Source: Shinella sp. WSJ-2 (GTDB lineage Bacteria > Pseudomonadota > Alphaproteobacteria > Rhizobiales > Rhizobiaceae). Taken from it: a stretch of 64,000 nt of DNA. Shown one piece after another: positions 52,807-62,287 of the stretch. The DNA is taken from assembly GCF_003432075.1 (NCBI RefSeq), contig NZ_QWBU01000007.1, positions 1-64,000 on the forward strand. The letters run 5' to 3'. The notes beneath the pieces were generated by a model. That model searched no databases. It was given only the letters and a program-made list of their open reading frames with translations, and was not told where the DNA came from. Numbering within the stretch: position 1 is the stretch's first letter; each line of letters opens with the position of its first letter. A program made the position numbers and the translations under genes.

Positions 52807-53436
52807 CTATCGTCCTTCGAATGCGGTCTGTGCTGCCGTGGCGGTGATCAGGCCGAAGAAGCCTTCGCCAGGGGACAGTTTGTACGCCCGGGCAAAAGCT
52901 TCATCGTCAAGGTCAAAAGCCGAATCGTAGGCGGGCACGGCGGCTGCTGCCGCAGTTAACAGCGTGGCAGCGCGAGCGGTGGAGAAAGCAGGGAGCCATT
53001 CGCCGGATTGCGTTCGTGTCCATGTCGCACCGAGCGTCGAGACAAGGCATTTCTGGTCCCACACCAGGCCGGCGAGGCGCTTCGTTTTCCCCGCAAGGCC
53101 TTCCCGTGCGCCCGGGGCCGGGAGGATGCCGTCGGTCATGGCAAGAATCGATGTGCTGCCTTCCGGGCAACCAACCTCCGCTTCGGCGACCGACAGCAAT
53201 GTGGCGAGGCGCTGGAGATCGGCGCCGGTGCGGCAGCCGGCGAGCGCGATCATGGCGGCGCCGGCGGCGAGGGCTTTTTGCAGCGTCGCGATATCCGAGT
53301 CGGTCTCGACTACGACGATGGCGCCATGGATCTCCGCTTCACCGATCCGCGCGGCGGGGACCAGCACGCCGCGCCGGTCGGCGGGGATCGCATGCTCGGG
53401 AGGGAGGGCGAACAAGGCGTGGGGCAGCGGTGTCAT
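52807..53436 (-). CDS. short HpcH/CitE-like aldolase-family protein (tentative)
   Basis: A 209-residue protein. The stretch GAIVVVETDSDIATLQKALAAGAAMIALAGCRTGADLQRLATLL reads like one or two beta-alpha units of a TIM barrel, and STSILAMTDGILP and LVWDQKCL resemble later strands of HpcH/CitE proteins. It is shorter than full-length family members (about 260-300), and the usual metal-ligand Glu/Asp pattern was not confirmed. It could be a degenerate lyase or an unrelated small protein. It is divergent from the DUF2336 gene. Confidence 0.55.
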   Translation of the reverse strand: MTPLPHALFALPPEHAIPADRRGVLVPAARIGEAEIHGAIVVVETDSDIATLQKALAAGAAMIALAGCRTGADLQRLATLLSVAEAEVGCPEGSTSILAMTDGILPAPGAREGLAGKTKRLAGLVWDQKCLVSTLGATWTRTQSGEWLPAFSTARAATLLTAAAAAVPAYDSAFDLDDEAFARAYKLSPGEGFFGLITATAAQTAFEGR

Positions 53437-53564
53437 GGCTTTTCATAGGGCTTCGCGGCCACCTTTGGCAATGACCGCCCGGTTAATGGATATGGTGAAC
53501 TAATCTTAAACACTTTGGCGCTAGCGTGTTTTCAGTAGCGTAGTGCAGGCGTTTGGGGCGTCCT

Positions 53565-54692
53565 TTGATCGTTCATGCTTTTCTCCGTTGGGTCGAGACC
53601 GCGCGGGCAGCCGACAGGGCGAAGGCTGCCAGTGTGTTGGCGAAGGCTTACGCAAAGGCGCGCATCGCGCCCGACGATCGTCGTGCCGCCGAAATGGCGA
53701 TGATATTCCTGCTCGACGACCCGGCGCCGAAAGTGCGGCTGGCCCTGGCCGAGGCACTTGCCGACTGCGAGGATGCGCCGCGCGCAGTCATCCTGCCGCT
53801 CGCCGAAGACCAGCCGGAAATCGCCGCCCGGATCATCCTGTGTTCGTCTCTGCTGACGGACGCCGATCTCGTCGATCTCGCCGCCAAGGGCAGCGATGCG
53901 ACGCGCATGCTGATTGCCCACCGCAGCTATGTTTCGCGCGCCGTCTGCGCCGCCATGGCGGAGATCGGCGAAGCGCCCGACGTGCTGGCGCTGCTCGAGA
54001 ACGAAGGCGCGGTGCTGTCGCGCCGCAGCCTGTGCCGCATTGCCGAGCGTCTCGGCGACGACGCGGAGATCCGCGCGCTGCTGCTCGATCGCGACGACCT
54101 GCCCAGCGATGCACGCCAGGCATTGGTGGAGAAAATCGGCACGGCGCTGGCCGGTTTCGGGCTCATCCAGGCGGCAATCGGCGAAAACCGAGTCGAGCGC
54201 ATCACCCGCGAGGCCTGCGATGTGGCGACGATCGGCATGGTGACGAATGTGACGGCGATGGAAATGCCTGATCTCGTCGAACATCTGCGCCTCACCGGAC
54301 GCCTGACCCCGGTTTTCCTGATGCATGCGCTGTGCACCGGCCGCGTGGAATTTTTCGCCGCCGCCATCACCAATCTTTCCGGGCAGGCAGAGCGGCGGGT
54401 CCGCTCCATACTCTCCGACGGCCGTGAGGTGGCCGTGCGTGCGCTCTACGAAACGGCGGGGCTCGGCCGGGATATCAGCGCGCTCTTCACCGAGGCGACC
54501 CTGCTCTGGCGACGTGAGGCGAAGGGCGGGGAGAGCGATGTTTCCGTGTCCGAACTGCTTCTGTCGCGGGCACGTGCCGCCGGCAATGCGGCCTGCCAAT
54601 CCATGCTGGAACTGGTCGAGCGGCTGGCGATCGCCGAACAGCGGCAGACGGCGCGCAGCTATGCGCTCATCGCGTCGCGGGAAGCGGCTTAA
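53565..54692 (+). CDS. DUF2336 helical-repeat protein
   Basis: A 375-residue protein from TTG 53565 (GGGGCG just upstream; TTG 53553 is also possible). It is made of HEAT-like helical repeats (VRLALAEALADCEDAPRAVI, SRAVCAAMAEIGEAPDVLAL), the DUF2336 hallmark. It has no signal peptide. The Caulobacter member is linked to morphology and motility, but no role is known in rhizobia. Its 3' end overlaps the convergent small gene by four bases. Confidence 0.85.
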   Translation: MIVHAFLRWVETARAADRAKAASVLAKAYAKARIAPDDRRAAEMAMIFLLDDPAPKVRLALAEALADCEDAPRAVILPLAEDQPEIAARIILCSSLLTDADLVDLAAKGSDATRMLIAHRSYVSRAVCAAMAEIGEAPDVLALLENEGAVLSRRSLCRIAERLGDDAEIRALLLDRDDLPSDARQALVEKIGTALAGFGLIQAAIGENRVERITREACDVATIGMVTNVTAMEMPDLVEHLRLTGRLTPVFLMHALCTGRVEFFAAAITNLSGQAERRVRSILSDGREVAVRALYETAGLGRDISALFTEATLLWRREAKGGESDVSVSELLLSRARAAGNAACQSMLELVERLAIAEQRQTARSYALIASREAA

Positions 54693-55120
54693 TCGGCGAA
54701 GCGCTTTATGACCCAGCTATAGCCGTCCTCGGCGTAGCGCACGGGCTTGACGACCGCGGCCTTCAGGGAGGCGGCGTCCGGAATGGCCTTCTTGACGAAA
54801 TTCAGGGTGCGGGCCGCAAGGCCTTGCCGCGCTTCCGCCGTCTCCTCAGGCACGGGGATTTCGGCCTGCGCGGCCGTTTCCGCCGGCTTTGCCTCCGGTT
54901 GCGGATTGGCCACATCGGCGGTCATGCGGTCGTTGTTGCTTTCGCAGACCGCGACTATAACAGGATAGTTCTTGTCCTGATGCCGGTTGATATAGGTCTC
55001 GGCCTGGGCGTCGCACAGCGCTACGGTCTGCCAGCTCTTCGGCACCGTATCGATATAGTGGCACTGGGTCGCGCTGTCGTCGCAGCCCATGATCGTCATG
55101 ACGATGAGCGCTGCTTTCAT
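54689..55120 (-). CDS. small secreted or lipoprotein of unknown function
   Basis: A 143-residue protein with a short hydrophobic leader (MKAALIVMTIMGCDDS). MTIMGC resembles a weak lipobox, but the signal is very short. The conserved front part has Cys at CDDSATQCHYI, VALCDAQAETYI and VIVAVCESNN, suggesting disulfides. An Ala/Glu/Pro linker precedes a C-terminal VRYAEDGYSWVIKRF. No family was recognised, though similar small proteins occur in rhizobia. It is convergent with the DUF2336 gene. Confidence 0.72.
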   Translation of the reverse strand: MKAALIVMTIMGCDDSATQCHYIDTVPKSWQTVALCDAQAETYINRHQDKNYPVIVAVCESNNDRMTADVANPQPEAKPAETAAQAEIPVPEETAEARQGLAARTLNFVKKAIPDAASLKAAVVKPVRYAEDGYSWVIKRFAD

Positions 55121-55202
55121 GGCTGTCCCTTTCGCATTGAACGATGCCGGTTAGAGGTGGCCATTGCTGCGAAAATAAGGCGCCGGCCCGGCCACAACCC
55201 CG

Positions 55203-57269
55203 TCAGATGTCGAGGTTGTCGGCGAAGACGGCGCGCTCCTGGATGAAGCGGAAGCGGGCCTCCGGCTTGGTGCCCATCAGGTCGTCGACGGCCGTGCGCG
55301 TGCCCTCGAAGTCGACGTCGTCGATCATGACGTTGAGGATGGTGCGCTTGGCCGGGTCCATCGTCGTTTCCTTGAGCTGCGCCGGCAGCATCTCTCCGAG
55401 GCCCTTGAAACGGCCGATTTCGACCTTGCCGCGGCCGTTGAACTCGGTGCGCATCAATTCCTCGCGGTGGCCATCGTCGCGGGCATAGAGCGTCTTGCCG
55501 CCCTGGCTGAGACGGTAGAGCGGCGGTACCGCGAGGTAGAGATGGCCGCCGCGGATGAGGTCGGGCATCTCCTGATAGAAGAAGGTGATGAGCAGCGAGG
55601 CGATATGCGCGCCGTCGACGTCGGCATCGGTCATGATGATGACGCGCTCGTAGCGAAGGTCTTCCTCACGATATTTCGTGCGCGTGCCGCAGCCGAGCGC
55701 CTGCACGAGATCGGAGATCAGCTGGTTGGCGCCGAGCTTTTCGCGGCCGGCGCTGGCGACGTTGAGGATTTTGCCGCGGAGCGGCAGGATCGCCTGGTTG
55801 GCTCGGTTACGCGCCTGCTTGGCGGAGCCGCCTGCCGAATCGCCCTCGACGATGAAGAGTTCGGCACCCTCGGCGGAGTTCTGCGAGCAATCGGCGAGCT
55901 TGCCGGGCAGGCGCAGCTTGCGCACCGCCGTCTTGCGGGAGACTTCCTTTTCTTTGCGGCGGCGCATGCGCTCTTCCGCGCGCTCTATCACCCATTCGAG
56001 CAGCTTCGCCGCTTCGGCTGGGTTATCGGCCAGATAGTGGTCGAAGGGATCGCGCAACGCGTTTTCGACGATGCGCTGCGCCTCGACCGAGGCAAGCTTG
56101 TCCTTCGTCTGGCCGACGAACTCCGGCTCGCGAATGAAGACCGAGAGCATGCCGACCGCCGAGATCATCACGTCGTCGGTGGTGATGTCCTTGGCGCGCT
56201 TGTTCTGCGTCAGCTCCGCGTAGTTCTTCAGGCCCTTGGTGAGCGCGATGCGCAGGCCCGCCTCGTGCGTGCCGCCATCGGCCGTCGGGATGGTGTTGCA
56301 ATAAGAGTGGATCAGCGAATCGCCGCCATACCAGGTGACGGCCCATTCCAGCGAGCCGTGGCCGCCGGACTTCTCGCTCTTGCCGGCGAAGATTTCGCGG
56401 GTGACGGTATATTCCTTGCCGAGCGTCGCCTGCAGATAGTCCTTCAGGCCGCCGGGGAAATGGAAGACGGCCTTTTCCGGCGTTTCCGAACCCTCGGGCA
56501 GCAGCGACGGGTCGCAGCTCCAGCGGATTTCGACACCGCCGAACAGATAGGCTTTCGAGCGGGCCATGCGGAAGACGCGCGCCGGATCGAAACGGGCATG
56601 CGCTCCAAAGATCTCCGGGTCGGGATGGAAGCGCACCTTGGTGCCGCGACGGTTGTGCACGTCGCCGAGCTCTTCGAGCCCGCCGACCGGCTTGCCGCGC
56701 GAAAAGCGTTGGCGATAAAGCTTCTTGTTGCGCGCAACCTCGACTTCCAGCTGATCGGAGAGCGCGTTGACGACGGAGACGCCCACGCCGTGCAGACCAC
56801 CCGAGGTCTCATAGGCCTTGCCGTCGAACTTGCCGCCGGCATGCAGCACCGTGAGGATGACTTCGAGCGTGGACTTGCCCGGCATCTGCGGGTGGTTTTC
56901 CACCGGGATGCCGCGGCCGTTGTCGGTGACCGTCAGAAAACCCTCGGCGTCGAGATTGACGTCGATGAAATTGGCGTGGCCGGCCACGGCCTCGTCCATC
57001 GAGTTGTCGATGACTTCGGCGAAGAGGTGGTGCAGCGCCTTCTCGTCCGTGCCGCCGATATACATGCCCGGGCGCATGCGCACCGGCTCGAGGCCTTCGA
57101 GAACGCGGATCGCCGAAGCGTCGTAGCCGCCGGAACCCTCGCTCAGCGGCGGACGGGTCTCGCGGGCCGGTTCGGGCGCTGCGGCAACGGGCTTTTCCAC
57201 CGGCCTGGGCGGCTGGCGCTCGGGCTCGGAAGGCATGTTGGCGAAGAGATCGTTGTTGTCGTCTTGCAT
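55203..57269 (-). CDS. parE: DNA topoisomerase IV subunit B
   Basis: A 688-residue type IIA topoisomerase ATPase subunit that decatenates daughter chromosomes with ParC. The GHKL ATPase site is EVIDNSMDEAVAGHANFIDV, with DNGRGIPVENHP and GGLHGVGVSVVNALS. The TOPRIM domain has EGDSAGGSAKQARNRANQAI and MTDADVDGAHIA. ParE rather than GyrB is supported by length, the lack of the GyrB-specific insert and the C-terminus. A Pro/Arg-rich N-terminal extension (1-40) precedes the ATPase. Confidence 0.96.
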   Translation of the reverse strand: MQDDNNDLFANMPSEPERQPPRPVEKPVAAAPEPARETRPPLSEGSGGYDASAIRVLEGLEPVRMRPGMYIGGTDEKALHHLFAEVIDNSMDEAVAGHANFIDVNLDAEGFLTVTDNGRGIPVENHPQMPGKSTLEVILTVLHAGGKFDGKAYETSGGLHGVGVSVVNALSDQLEVEVARNKKLYRQRFSRGKPVGGLEELGDVHNRRGTKVRFHPDPEIFGAHARFDPARVFRMARSKAYLFGGVEIRWSCDPSLLPEGSETPEKAVFHFPGGLKDYLQATLGKEYTVTREIFAGKSEKSGGHGSLEWAVTWYGGDSLIHSYCNTIPTADGGTHEAGLRIALTKGLKNYAELTQNKRAKDITTDDVMISAVGMLSVFIREPEFVGQTKDKLASVEAQRIVENALRDPFDHYLADNPAEAAKLLEWVIERAEERMRRRKEKEVSRKTAVRKLRLPGKLADCSQNSAEGAELFIVEGDSAGGSAKQARNRANQAILPLRGKILNVASAGREKLGANQLISDLVQALGCGTRTKYREEDLRYERVIIMTDADVDGAHIASLLITFFYQEMPDLIRGGHLYLAVPPLYRLSQGGKTLYARDDGHREELMRTEFNGRGKVEIGRFKGLGEMLPAQLKETTMDPAKRTILNVMIDDVDFEGTRTAVDDLMGTKPEARFRFIQERAVFADNLDI

Positions 57270-57567
57270 GGGCTGTTCAGAGTTTGTTCCGTTTGCCAGT
57301 TTTCCCCGCCGATCCCTGGGGGATCGGCGTCTGGCGCAAAAGGGATGGTCGGCGAATCACCTGCGACTCTGCCAGATTTCGGGAAATTTCGCGATGGCAG
57401 CAGGGCAACGCCGGGCTTTCGCCGGACGGCCGTCCTGTCTCATCCTTTGCCGCTTCAAGGCGGCATCCCCGTATCCGTCGGTCGTCAAGCCGCGCCAACC
57501 GCTCGCCAAGGATTGCGTTGCGGGCGGGTGGATGGCAAGTATCGCGAGCCTCAAGGAGCCGCCGTTC

Positions 57568-58452
57568 ATGCGTCAGTCCACAGTTCATTGCCTGAGAAGG
57601 CTGGTTTTCGCCGCGCTCTTCGCCTGCATGGCCGTTCAGGATGCGGTGGCGGTGACGCTCCAGCCGTGGAAGGACGAATTGTTCGCCTATGGCACGGTGG
57701 TCGAGACGACGGATGATGGCGCGCTCCGGGTCGTCGATTACCAGGAGATGCGCGATATCAACGGGCGCGACCAGGTGCCGGAACGCCGGGTGAAATCGCC
57801 CTATGTCTCGACCGCGGTGAAGAAGGCGCAGCAGAATGCGACGATCGACACGCCGGCGGGGCCGATAGACGTGACGATGACCGGCAAGGGCGAGGGGGCG
57901 GCCTTCACGGTCATCTTCATCCACGGGCGCGGCGGCGACCGGCGGCTCGGCAGCAACGACTGGAGTTTCGGCGGCAATTTCAACCGGCTGAAGAACCTCG
58001 CAGTGCGCGGCGGCGGTGTCTATTATGCACCGAGCGTGCCATCCTTCGACGATGCGGGGGCGGCGCGCATTTCAGGCCTGATCCTGCATGCCAAGGCGCT
58101 CTCGCCGGAGGCGCCTGTCATCCTCGCCTGTGCCTCGATGGGCAGCTTCATCTGCGCCCGCGTCGTGCGCGATCCCGTTGCCGTCAAAAGCCTGTCCGGC
58201 ATGGTGCTGATGGGCGGTGCGGCGGATGGCGACTATGCGAAGACGCCGGCCTTCAAGGCGAAGCTGCCGGTTGTCTTCACCCATGGCGACAGCGACAGCG
58301 TCTATGCGGCCAACGACCAGATCGCGGTGTTCCGCAAGCTGCGCAAGGCCGGCATTCCGACGCGCTTCGTGCTGTTCCAAACCGGCGGCCACGGCACGCC
58401 GGTGCGCATGACCGACTGGCGCGAAACGCTGAACTGGGTGTTTTCTCAATAA
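57568..58452 (+). CDS. secreted alpha/beta hydrolase
   Basis: A 294-residue protein from ATG 57568 (AAGGAG nine bases upstream). The signal peptide (LRRLVFAALFACMAVQDAVA) ends near residue 28. The hydrolase fold shows the oxyanion motif FIHGRGGD. The nucleophile elbow CASMGS has Ala where the first Gly of GxSxG normally stands. An acid in THGDSDSVYA and a late His in QTGGHGTPVRM complete the triad candidates. The substrate is unknown. It is divergent from parE and convergent with the caspase operon. Confidence 0.85.
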   Translation: MRQSTVHCLRRLVFAALFACMAVQDAVAVTLQPWKDELFAYGTVVETTDDGALRVVDYQEMRDINGRDQVPERRVKSPYVSTAVKKAQQNATIDTPAGPIDVTMTGKGEGAAFTVIFIHGRGGDRRLGSNDWSFGGNFNRLKNLAVRGGGVYYAPSVPSFDDAGAARISGLILHAKALSPEAPVILACASMGSFICARVVRDPVAVKSLSGMVLMGGAADGDYAKTPAFKAKLPVVFTHGDSDSVYAANDQIAVFRKLRKAGIPTRFVLFQTGGHGTPVRMTDWRETLNWVFSQ

Positions 58453-58456
58453 GGTT

Positions 58457-59062
58457 TCACGAGCGCAGAAGCACCTTCGTCGAATCGAGCGCCGCGGCGA
58501 TCTGCTGATAATGGCTGGCGCGTTTTTCCGAGTTTTCGGCGGCGCGCAGCAATTGCGTCGATGCTTCCTCAATCACCTGCCGCGCCTGCTCCATCGCCTT
58601 GCTCAGCTTTTCCCGCTTGACCGCGGCATAAATCTTCGTCTGCTTGAGCCGGGGATTGGCCCGCGAGCGCTGGCGCGGCGCCTTTGCATCGGTGATGCCG
58701 GCCTGGATGCGACCCAGTTTACTGGATGCGCGGCTGATGATCTGGCGCGCTTCCGCATAGGCCGGCCCAGCCGGGATGCGTTGGGCGATGTCGGCCAAGC
58801 GCTGGCGCAGACAGTCGATGCGATAGACGGGATCATAGCCGGCGCATTCGGCGCGTGCGCCGTTGATGTTCCTGACAATCGAGGATGTGAGATAGTCCGT
58901 CGGCACGGCAACGGCGGTCGAGGTGGCGTCGCTGCTGGTTTGCGAGGCCGTCGAGCCACGGCCGGGACTCGTCTGCCCCAGAACATCGGGGATTGCGGTG
59001 AGGGTGAGTGCCCCCGCCAGCAGCGCCGCGTGGAACGAACGCAGATAAGCAGCTTTGATCAT
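58457..59062 (-). CDS. secreted helical protein, partner of the caspase-like gene
   Basis: A 201-residue protein with a signal peptide (MIKAAYLRSFHAALLAGALT, cleavage near residue 30) and a short Ser/Thr linker. A Cys-containing motif (ARAECAGYDPVYRIDCLRQR) is followed by long basic helices to the end. The Cys pair could form a disulfide. It begins 15 bases after the caspase-family gene on the same strand and is very probably cotranscribed with it. No family was recognised. Confidence 0.82.
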   Translation of the reverse strand: MIKAAYLRSFHAALLAGALTLTAIPDVLGQTSPGRGSTASQTSSDATSTAVAVPTDYLTSSIVRNINGARAECAGYDPVYRIDCLRQRLADIAQRIPAGPAYAEARQIISRASSKLGRIQAGITDAKAPRQRSRANPRLKQTKIYAAVKREKLSKAMEQARQVIEEASTQLLRAAENSEKRASHYQQIAAALDSTKVLLRS

Positions 59063-59077
59063 GCCTTTCTCCTGTTG

Positions 59078-60655
59078 TTACTCCGGGTCGCCGAAGGCCA
59101 TGCGCATGCTGCGCTGGGTACCTGCGCCGATATCGCCGTCGATGGTGCCCTTGTAAAATTTGTTGCGGCTGAGTGCGGCTTGCAGCGCCTTGCGCGTTTC
59201 CTGCTTGAACATGGTTGGACGCGTGGAGAGCTGCTGAAGAACGTCGTCCACGCCGGAGCGCAGCGCCTGGTAGAGATAGTTGGCCGCATCCTGTGGTGTC
59301 TTGCCCGGCACCAGCCCGTCGTCGATCAGCGCCGCGACGTTGAACATCGCCTGCGGGTGGCGCAGGTCGGCGGCGCGGATGAAAAGTTCGACGGCCTTTT
59401 TCGGATTGCGCGGCAGTCCCTCAGCGCCCTGGTAATAGAGGAAGCCGAGGTCGTTGATCGCATCGGCGAAACCGAGATCGGCGGCCTGCTGGTAGAGCTT
59501 GATCGCTGCCGGCACGTTCTGCGCCGTGCCGATGCCCTTTTCATAAAGTTTGCCGAGTTCGAACATCGCTTCGGCATCGCCGGCATCCGCGGCCTTGCGG
59601 AAAAATTCGAAGGCTTTTTCGGGCTGGAATTTTTTCGTATCCGGCGTCAGCGCCATGTAGCCGAGGCCGAGCATGGCGCGGGTATTGCCTTCGCCGGCCA
59701 GAGCGGCGAGCTGCACCTCCTGATCGGGCTTCAGCGCCTGCCACTGCGAGGCCTTGTCGCCGCTATCAGCGATGGCGGCATCCTCGCCGGCCAGGAAATA
59801 GGGCGCGCCCGACAGGGAGCCGTAGAAATACGGCTGCTGGCGATTGGCCGTCAGCGACATGACGCGGTCGCGAACCTGACGGAAGACGAGGCCGATCTCG
59901 ACATTCGGCCTGGCCAGGTTTTCGAGGATCGCGGTGGCAAAAGGGCTGTGCTCGCCGTCGCCGTCCAGCGCCACCTTGCCGCCTTCGGCCGCGTAGATCA
60001 CCAGCATGCCACGTGACGGATCCGGTGCTGCTAGACCATTGCCGCCGAGCATCGCACCATTGGCCGCCACCACGCCGGCCAGTGTCGGGAAGGGATTGTT
60101 GCGGCAGGAATCGAGAATGACGACGCGCAGTTTTCGCGCACGTTCCACGCTGCGCAGCACCGATGAAAGACTGACAGCCTGATCGGGGATTTTCGCGGGG
60201 TCATCGACCTTTATATCAATCGGCACGAGGTAGTTTTCGCCGGCCGCCTCTACGCCATGGCCAGCATAGTAGACAAGCGCGATATCGGCGGTTTCCACCT
60301 TGCGCGAAAAGGCTGTGATCGTTTCCTGCATCTGAACGAGCGGAATATCGACGGCGAGATCGACCGTGAAGCCAAGTCGTTGCAGCATGTCGGCGATGGC
60401 GCGGGCATCGGAGACGGTGTTCTTCAGCGGCGAGATCGAGGTGTAGGCGGACATGCCAATGACCAGCGCCATGCGCTTGAAGGAGGCGGCGGGCACCGTC
60501 AGCGTGTCGCCGGCGGTGATCTTGTCCACCCCGGTCTTGATAGGCATCAGACCGCGCGTCTGGCCGCCGGCGGAGGACGAATCCTGTGCGCCGGCGCTGC
60601 CGGCCGAAAGCAGCACCGTCAGGAAGAGGAGGATGACCAGTCTCGAGGGAAGCAT
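59078..60655 (-). CDS. secreted caspase-family (C14) protease with Sel1 repeats
   Basis: A 525-residue protein. The signal peptide (residues 1-23, ending AGA) precedes a p20-like caspase fold (about 58-290) with the catalytic dyad intact: H133 in YYAGHGVEAAGENYL and C184 in VILDSCRNNPF. Sel1-like repeats follow (about 320-450; EAMFELGKLYEKGIGTAQNV). The C-terminal GTIDGDIGAGTQRSMRMAFG resembles a peptidoglycan-binding repeat. Bacterial members of this family (orthocaspase/metacaspase-like) are mostly uncharacterised and expected to cut after basic residues. Export to the periplasm is inferred from the signal. Confidence 0.9.
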   Translation of the reverse strand: MLPSRLVILLFLTVLLSAGSAGAQDSSSAGGQTRGLMPIKTGVDKITAGDTLTVPAASFKRMALVIGMSAYTSISPLKNTVSDARAIADMLQRLGFTVDLAVDIPLVQMQETITAFSRKVETADIALVYYAGHGVEAAGENYLVPIDIKVDDPAKIPDQAVSLSSVLRSVERARKLRVVILDSCRNNPFPTLAGVVAANGAMLGGNGLAAPDPSRGMLVIYAAEGGKVALDGDGEHSPFATAILENLARPNVEIGLVFRQVRDRVMSLTANRQQPYFYGSLSGAPYFLAGEDAAIADSGDKASQWQALKPDQEVQLAALAGEGNTRAMLGLGYMALTPDTKKFQPEKAFEFFRKAADAGDAEAMFELGKLYEKGIGTAQNVPAAIKLYQQAADLGFADAINDLGFLYYQGAEGLPRNPKKAVELFIRAADLRHPQAMFNVAALIDDGLVPGKTPQDAANYLYQALRSGVDDVLQQLSTRPTMFKQETRKALQAALSRNKFYKGTIDGDIGAGTQRSMRMAFGDPE

Positions 60656-60813
60656 GTGCCCCTTTCGCCTTCCTCATGCGCCGATCGCGATATGAGCAAG
60701 GACGGATCATATCCTATGCATATTCGAATTCGCTTGGCTACGGGACGGCTTTTCTTGGGGGCTTCGATTTGCTACGCCGCAAGCCGATGGAATTTTAGGG
60801 ATAGGGAGGCCTC

Positions 60814-61584
60814 ATGACACCGGACGTAACCCCGCTTGTTGCCGGAAACTGGAAGATGAACGGCACGCGCGCATCGCTCGACCAGATCAAGGCGATGGCC
60901 GAAGGCGTGATGGGACCGCTTTCCGAAAAAGTCGAGACGCTGATCTGCCCGCCGGCAACCTTGCTTTATGTGGCGACGGCGCTGTGCACCGACAGCCCGT
61001 TGCAGATCGGTGCGCAGGATTGCCATGAAAAGGCGTCCGGCGCCCATACCGGCGATATCTCGGCCGAAATGATCGCCGATTGCTTCGGCACCCATGTCAT
61101 CGTCGGCCATTCCGAACGCCGCACCGACCACAAGGAGAGCGACGCCCTGGTGCGCGCCAAGGCGGAAACCGCCCATGCGAACGACCTCGTCGCCATCGTC
61201 TGCATCGGAGAGACCGGCGACGAGCGCAAGGTCGGCAAGACGCTGGATGTCTTGAAGACGCAGCTCGACGGTTCCGTTCCGGATGGTGCGACGGCGGAAA
61301 ACACGGTCATCGCCTATGAGCCCGTCTGGGCGATCGGCACGGGGCTTACGCCGACGGCCGATGATGTGGCGGAGGCGCATGCCTTCATGCGTGCCGAACT
61401 CAAGAGCCGGTTTGCGGGCGAGGGCGCCACGATGCGCATCCTCTATGGCGGTTCGGTCAAGCCCGGCAACGCGAAGGAGTTGATGGGCGTCGCCAATGTC
61501 GACGGCGCGCTGATCGGCGGCGCAAGCTTGAAATCCGACGACTTCCTTGCCATCTACCGCGCATACGAAGCGCTGACGGCCTGA
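60814..61584 (+). CDS. tpiA: triosephosphate isomerase
   Basis: A 256-residue TIM-barrel enzyme interconverting DHAP and glyceraldehyde 3-phosphate. Catalytic residues are in place: Lys in AGNWKMNGT, His in [10 protein letters not shown] and Glu in [11 protein letters not shown], with the phosphate loop [17 protein letters not shown] precedes the ATG. It is followed by secG and pyrG, a common order in Rhizobiales. Confidence 0.98.
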   Translation: MTPDVTPLVAGNWKMNGTRASLDQIKAMAEGVMGPLSEKVETLICPPATLLYVATALCTDSPLQIGAQDCHEKASGAHTGDISAEMIADCFGTHVIVGHSERRTDHKESDALVRAKAETAHANDLVAIVCIGETGDERKVGKTLDVLKTQLDGSVPDGATAENTVIAYEPVWAIGTGLTPTADDVAEAHAFMRAELKSRFAGEGATMRILYGGSVKPGNAKELMGVANVDGALIGGASLKSDDFLAIYRAYEALTA

Positions 61585-61716
61585 CACCCGCTTTGATCGT
61601 TCGCCTGCCCGAGCAAAAGGGCGGGCGGATTGGCGGGAAGGGCTTGGAATGGCGCACGGCTTGGTATATTGAGCCGCAAACCTGAATTTTGGGCCGTCTG
61701 GCCGGGATCCTTAAAC

Positions 61717-62226
61717 ATGCAGACCATCTTGCTCGTCATCTATCTCATGGTCGTCGTCGCGCTGATCGGCGTCGTGCTGATCCAGCGCTCGGAAGGCGGC
61801 GGCCTCGGCATCGGCGGCGGCTCCGGCTTCATGTCGGCACGCGGCACGGCCAATGCCCTGACGCGCACCACGGCGATCCTCGCAACGCTGTTCTTCGTAC
61901 TCGCGCTCGGCATGGGCATCATCGCCCGCTGGGAATCGCAGCCGACCGACATTCTCGACCGTATTCCCGGCACGACGGGCACCGGCGGCGTTCTCGATTC
62001 CCTCGGCGGTCAGAAGCCGGCCGAAGGCACCCAGCAGAACCAGGGCACGCAGAACAACACGAACACCACAAACCAGACTCCGACGACGACCGGCACCGAC
62101 GCCGTTCCGACCGAAGGCGGCGCGGCAACCGGAACCGGCACCACCACGACGACGACGGGCACCGGCACCACGGGTGGTGCGACCACGGGCACGGGCGGCA
62201 ACGCCGGCGTCCCGAGCGGCCAGTAA
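61717..62226 (+). CDS. secG: preprotein translocase subunit SecG with long Thr/Gly tail
   Basis: A 169-residue protein. The SecG core has two membrane helices (about 2-22 and 53-73) around the conserved RSEGGGLGIGGGSGFMSARG loop. The C-terminal 85 residues are low-complexity Thr/Gly/Asn (TGTGTTTTTTGTGTTGGATT), a periplasmic or cytosolic tail not needed for the SecYEG role. SecG aids SecA cycling. ATG 61717 gives the standard N-terminus MQTILLVIYLMVV. Confidence 0.95.
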   Translation: MQTILLVIYLMVVVALIGVVLIQRSEGGGLGIGGGSGFMSARGTANALTRTTAILATLFFVLALGMGIIARWESQPTDILDRIPGTTGTGGVLDSLGGQKPAEGTQQNQGTQNNTNTTNQTPTTTGTDAVPTEGGAATGTGTTTTTTGTGTTGGATTGTGGNAGVPSGQ

Positions 62227-62248
62227 GCCGCAAAAGCAAAAACAAACC

Positions 62249-62281
62249 GGCCGGTTGGATCAATCCAACCGGCCTTCTTCT
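62249..62281 (+). terminator. terminator after secG
   Basis: A 12-bp perfect hairpin GGCCGGTTGGAT/ATCCAACCGGCC with a 2-base loop, then TTCTTCTGT. It lies in the secG-pyrG gap. Confidence 0.75.
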
Positions 62282-62287
62282 GTGTAA

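Noticed and set aside
55467-57716. 749-codon plus-strand open frame opposite parE
   Set aside because: Shadow of parE; no domain, no ribosome site, and it runs across the parE promoter.
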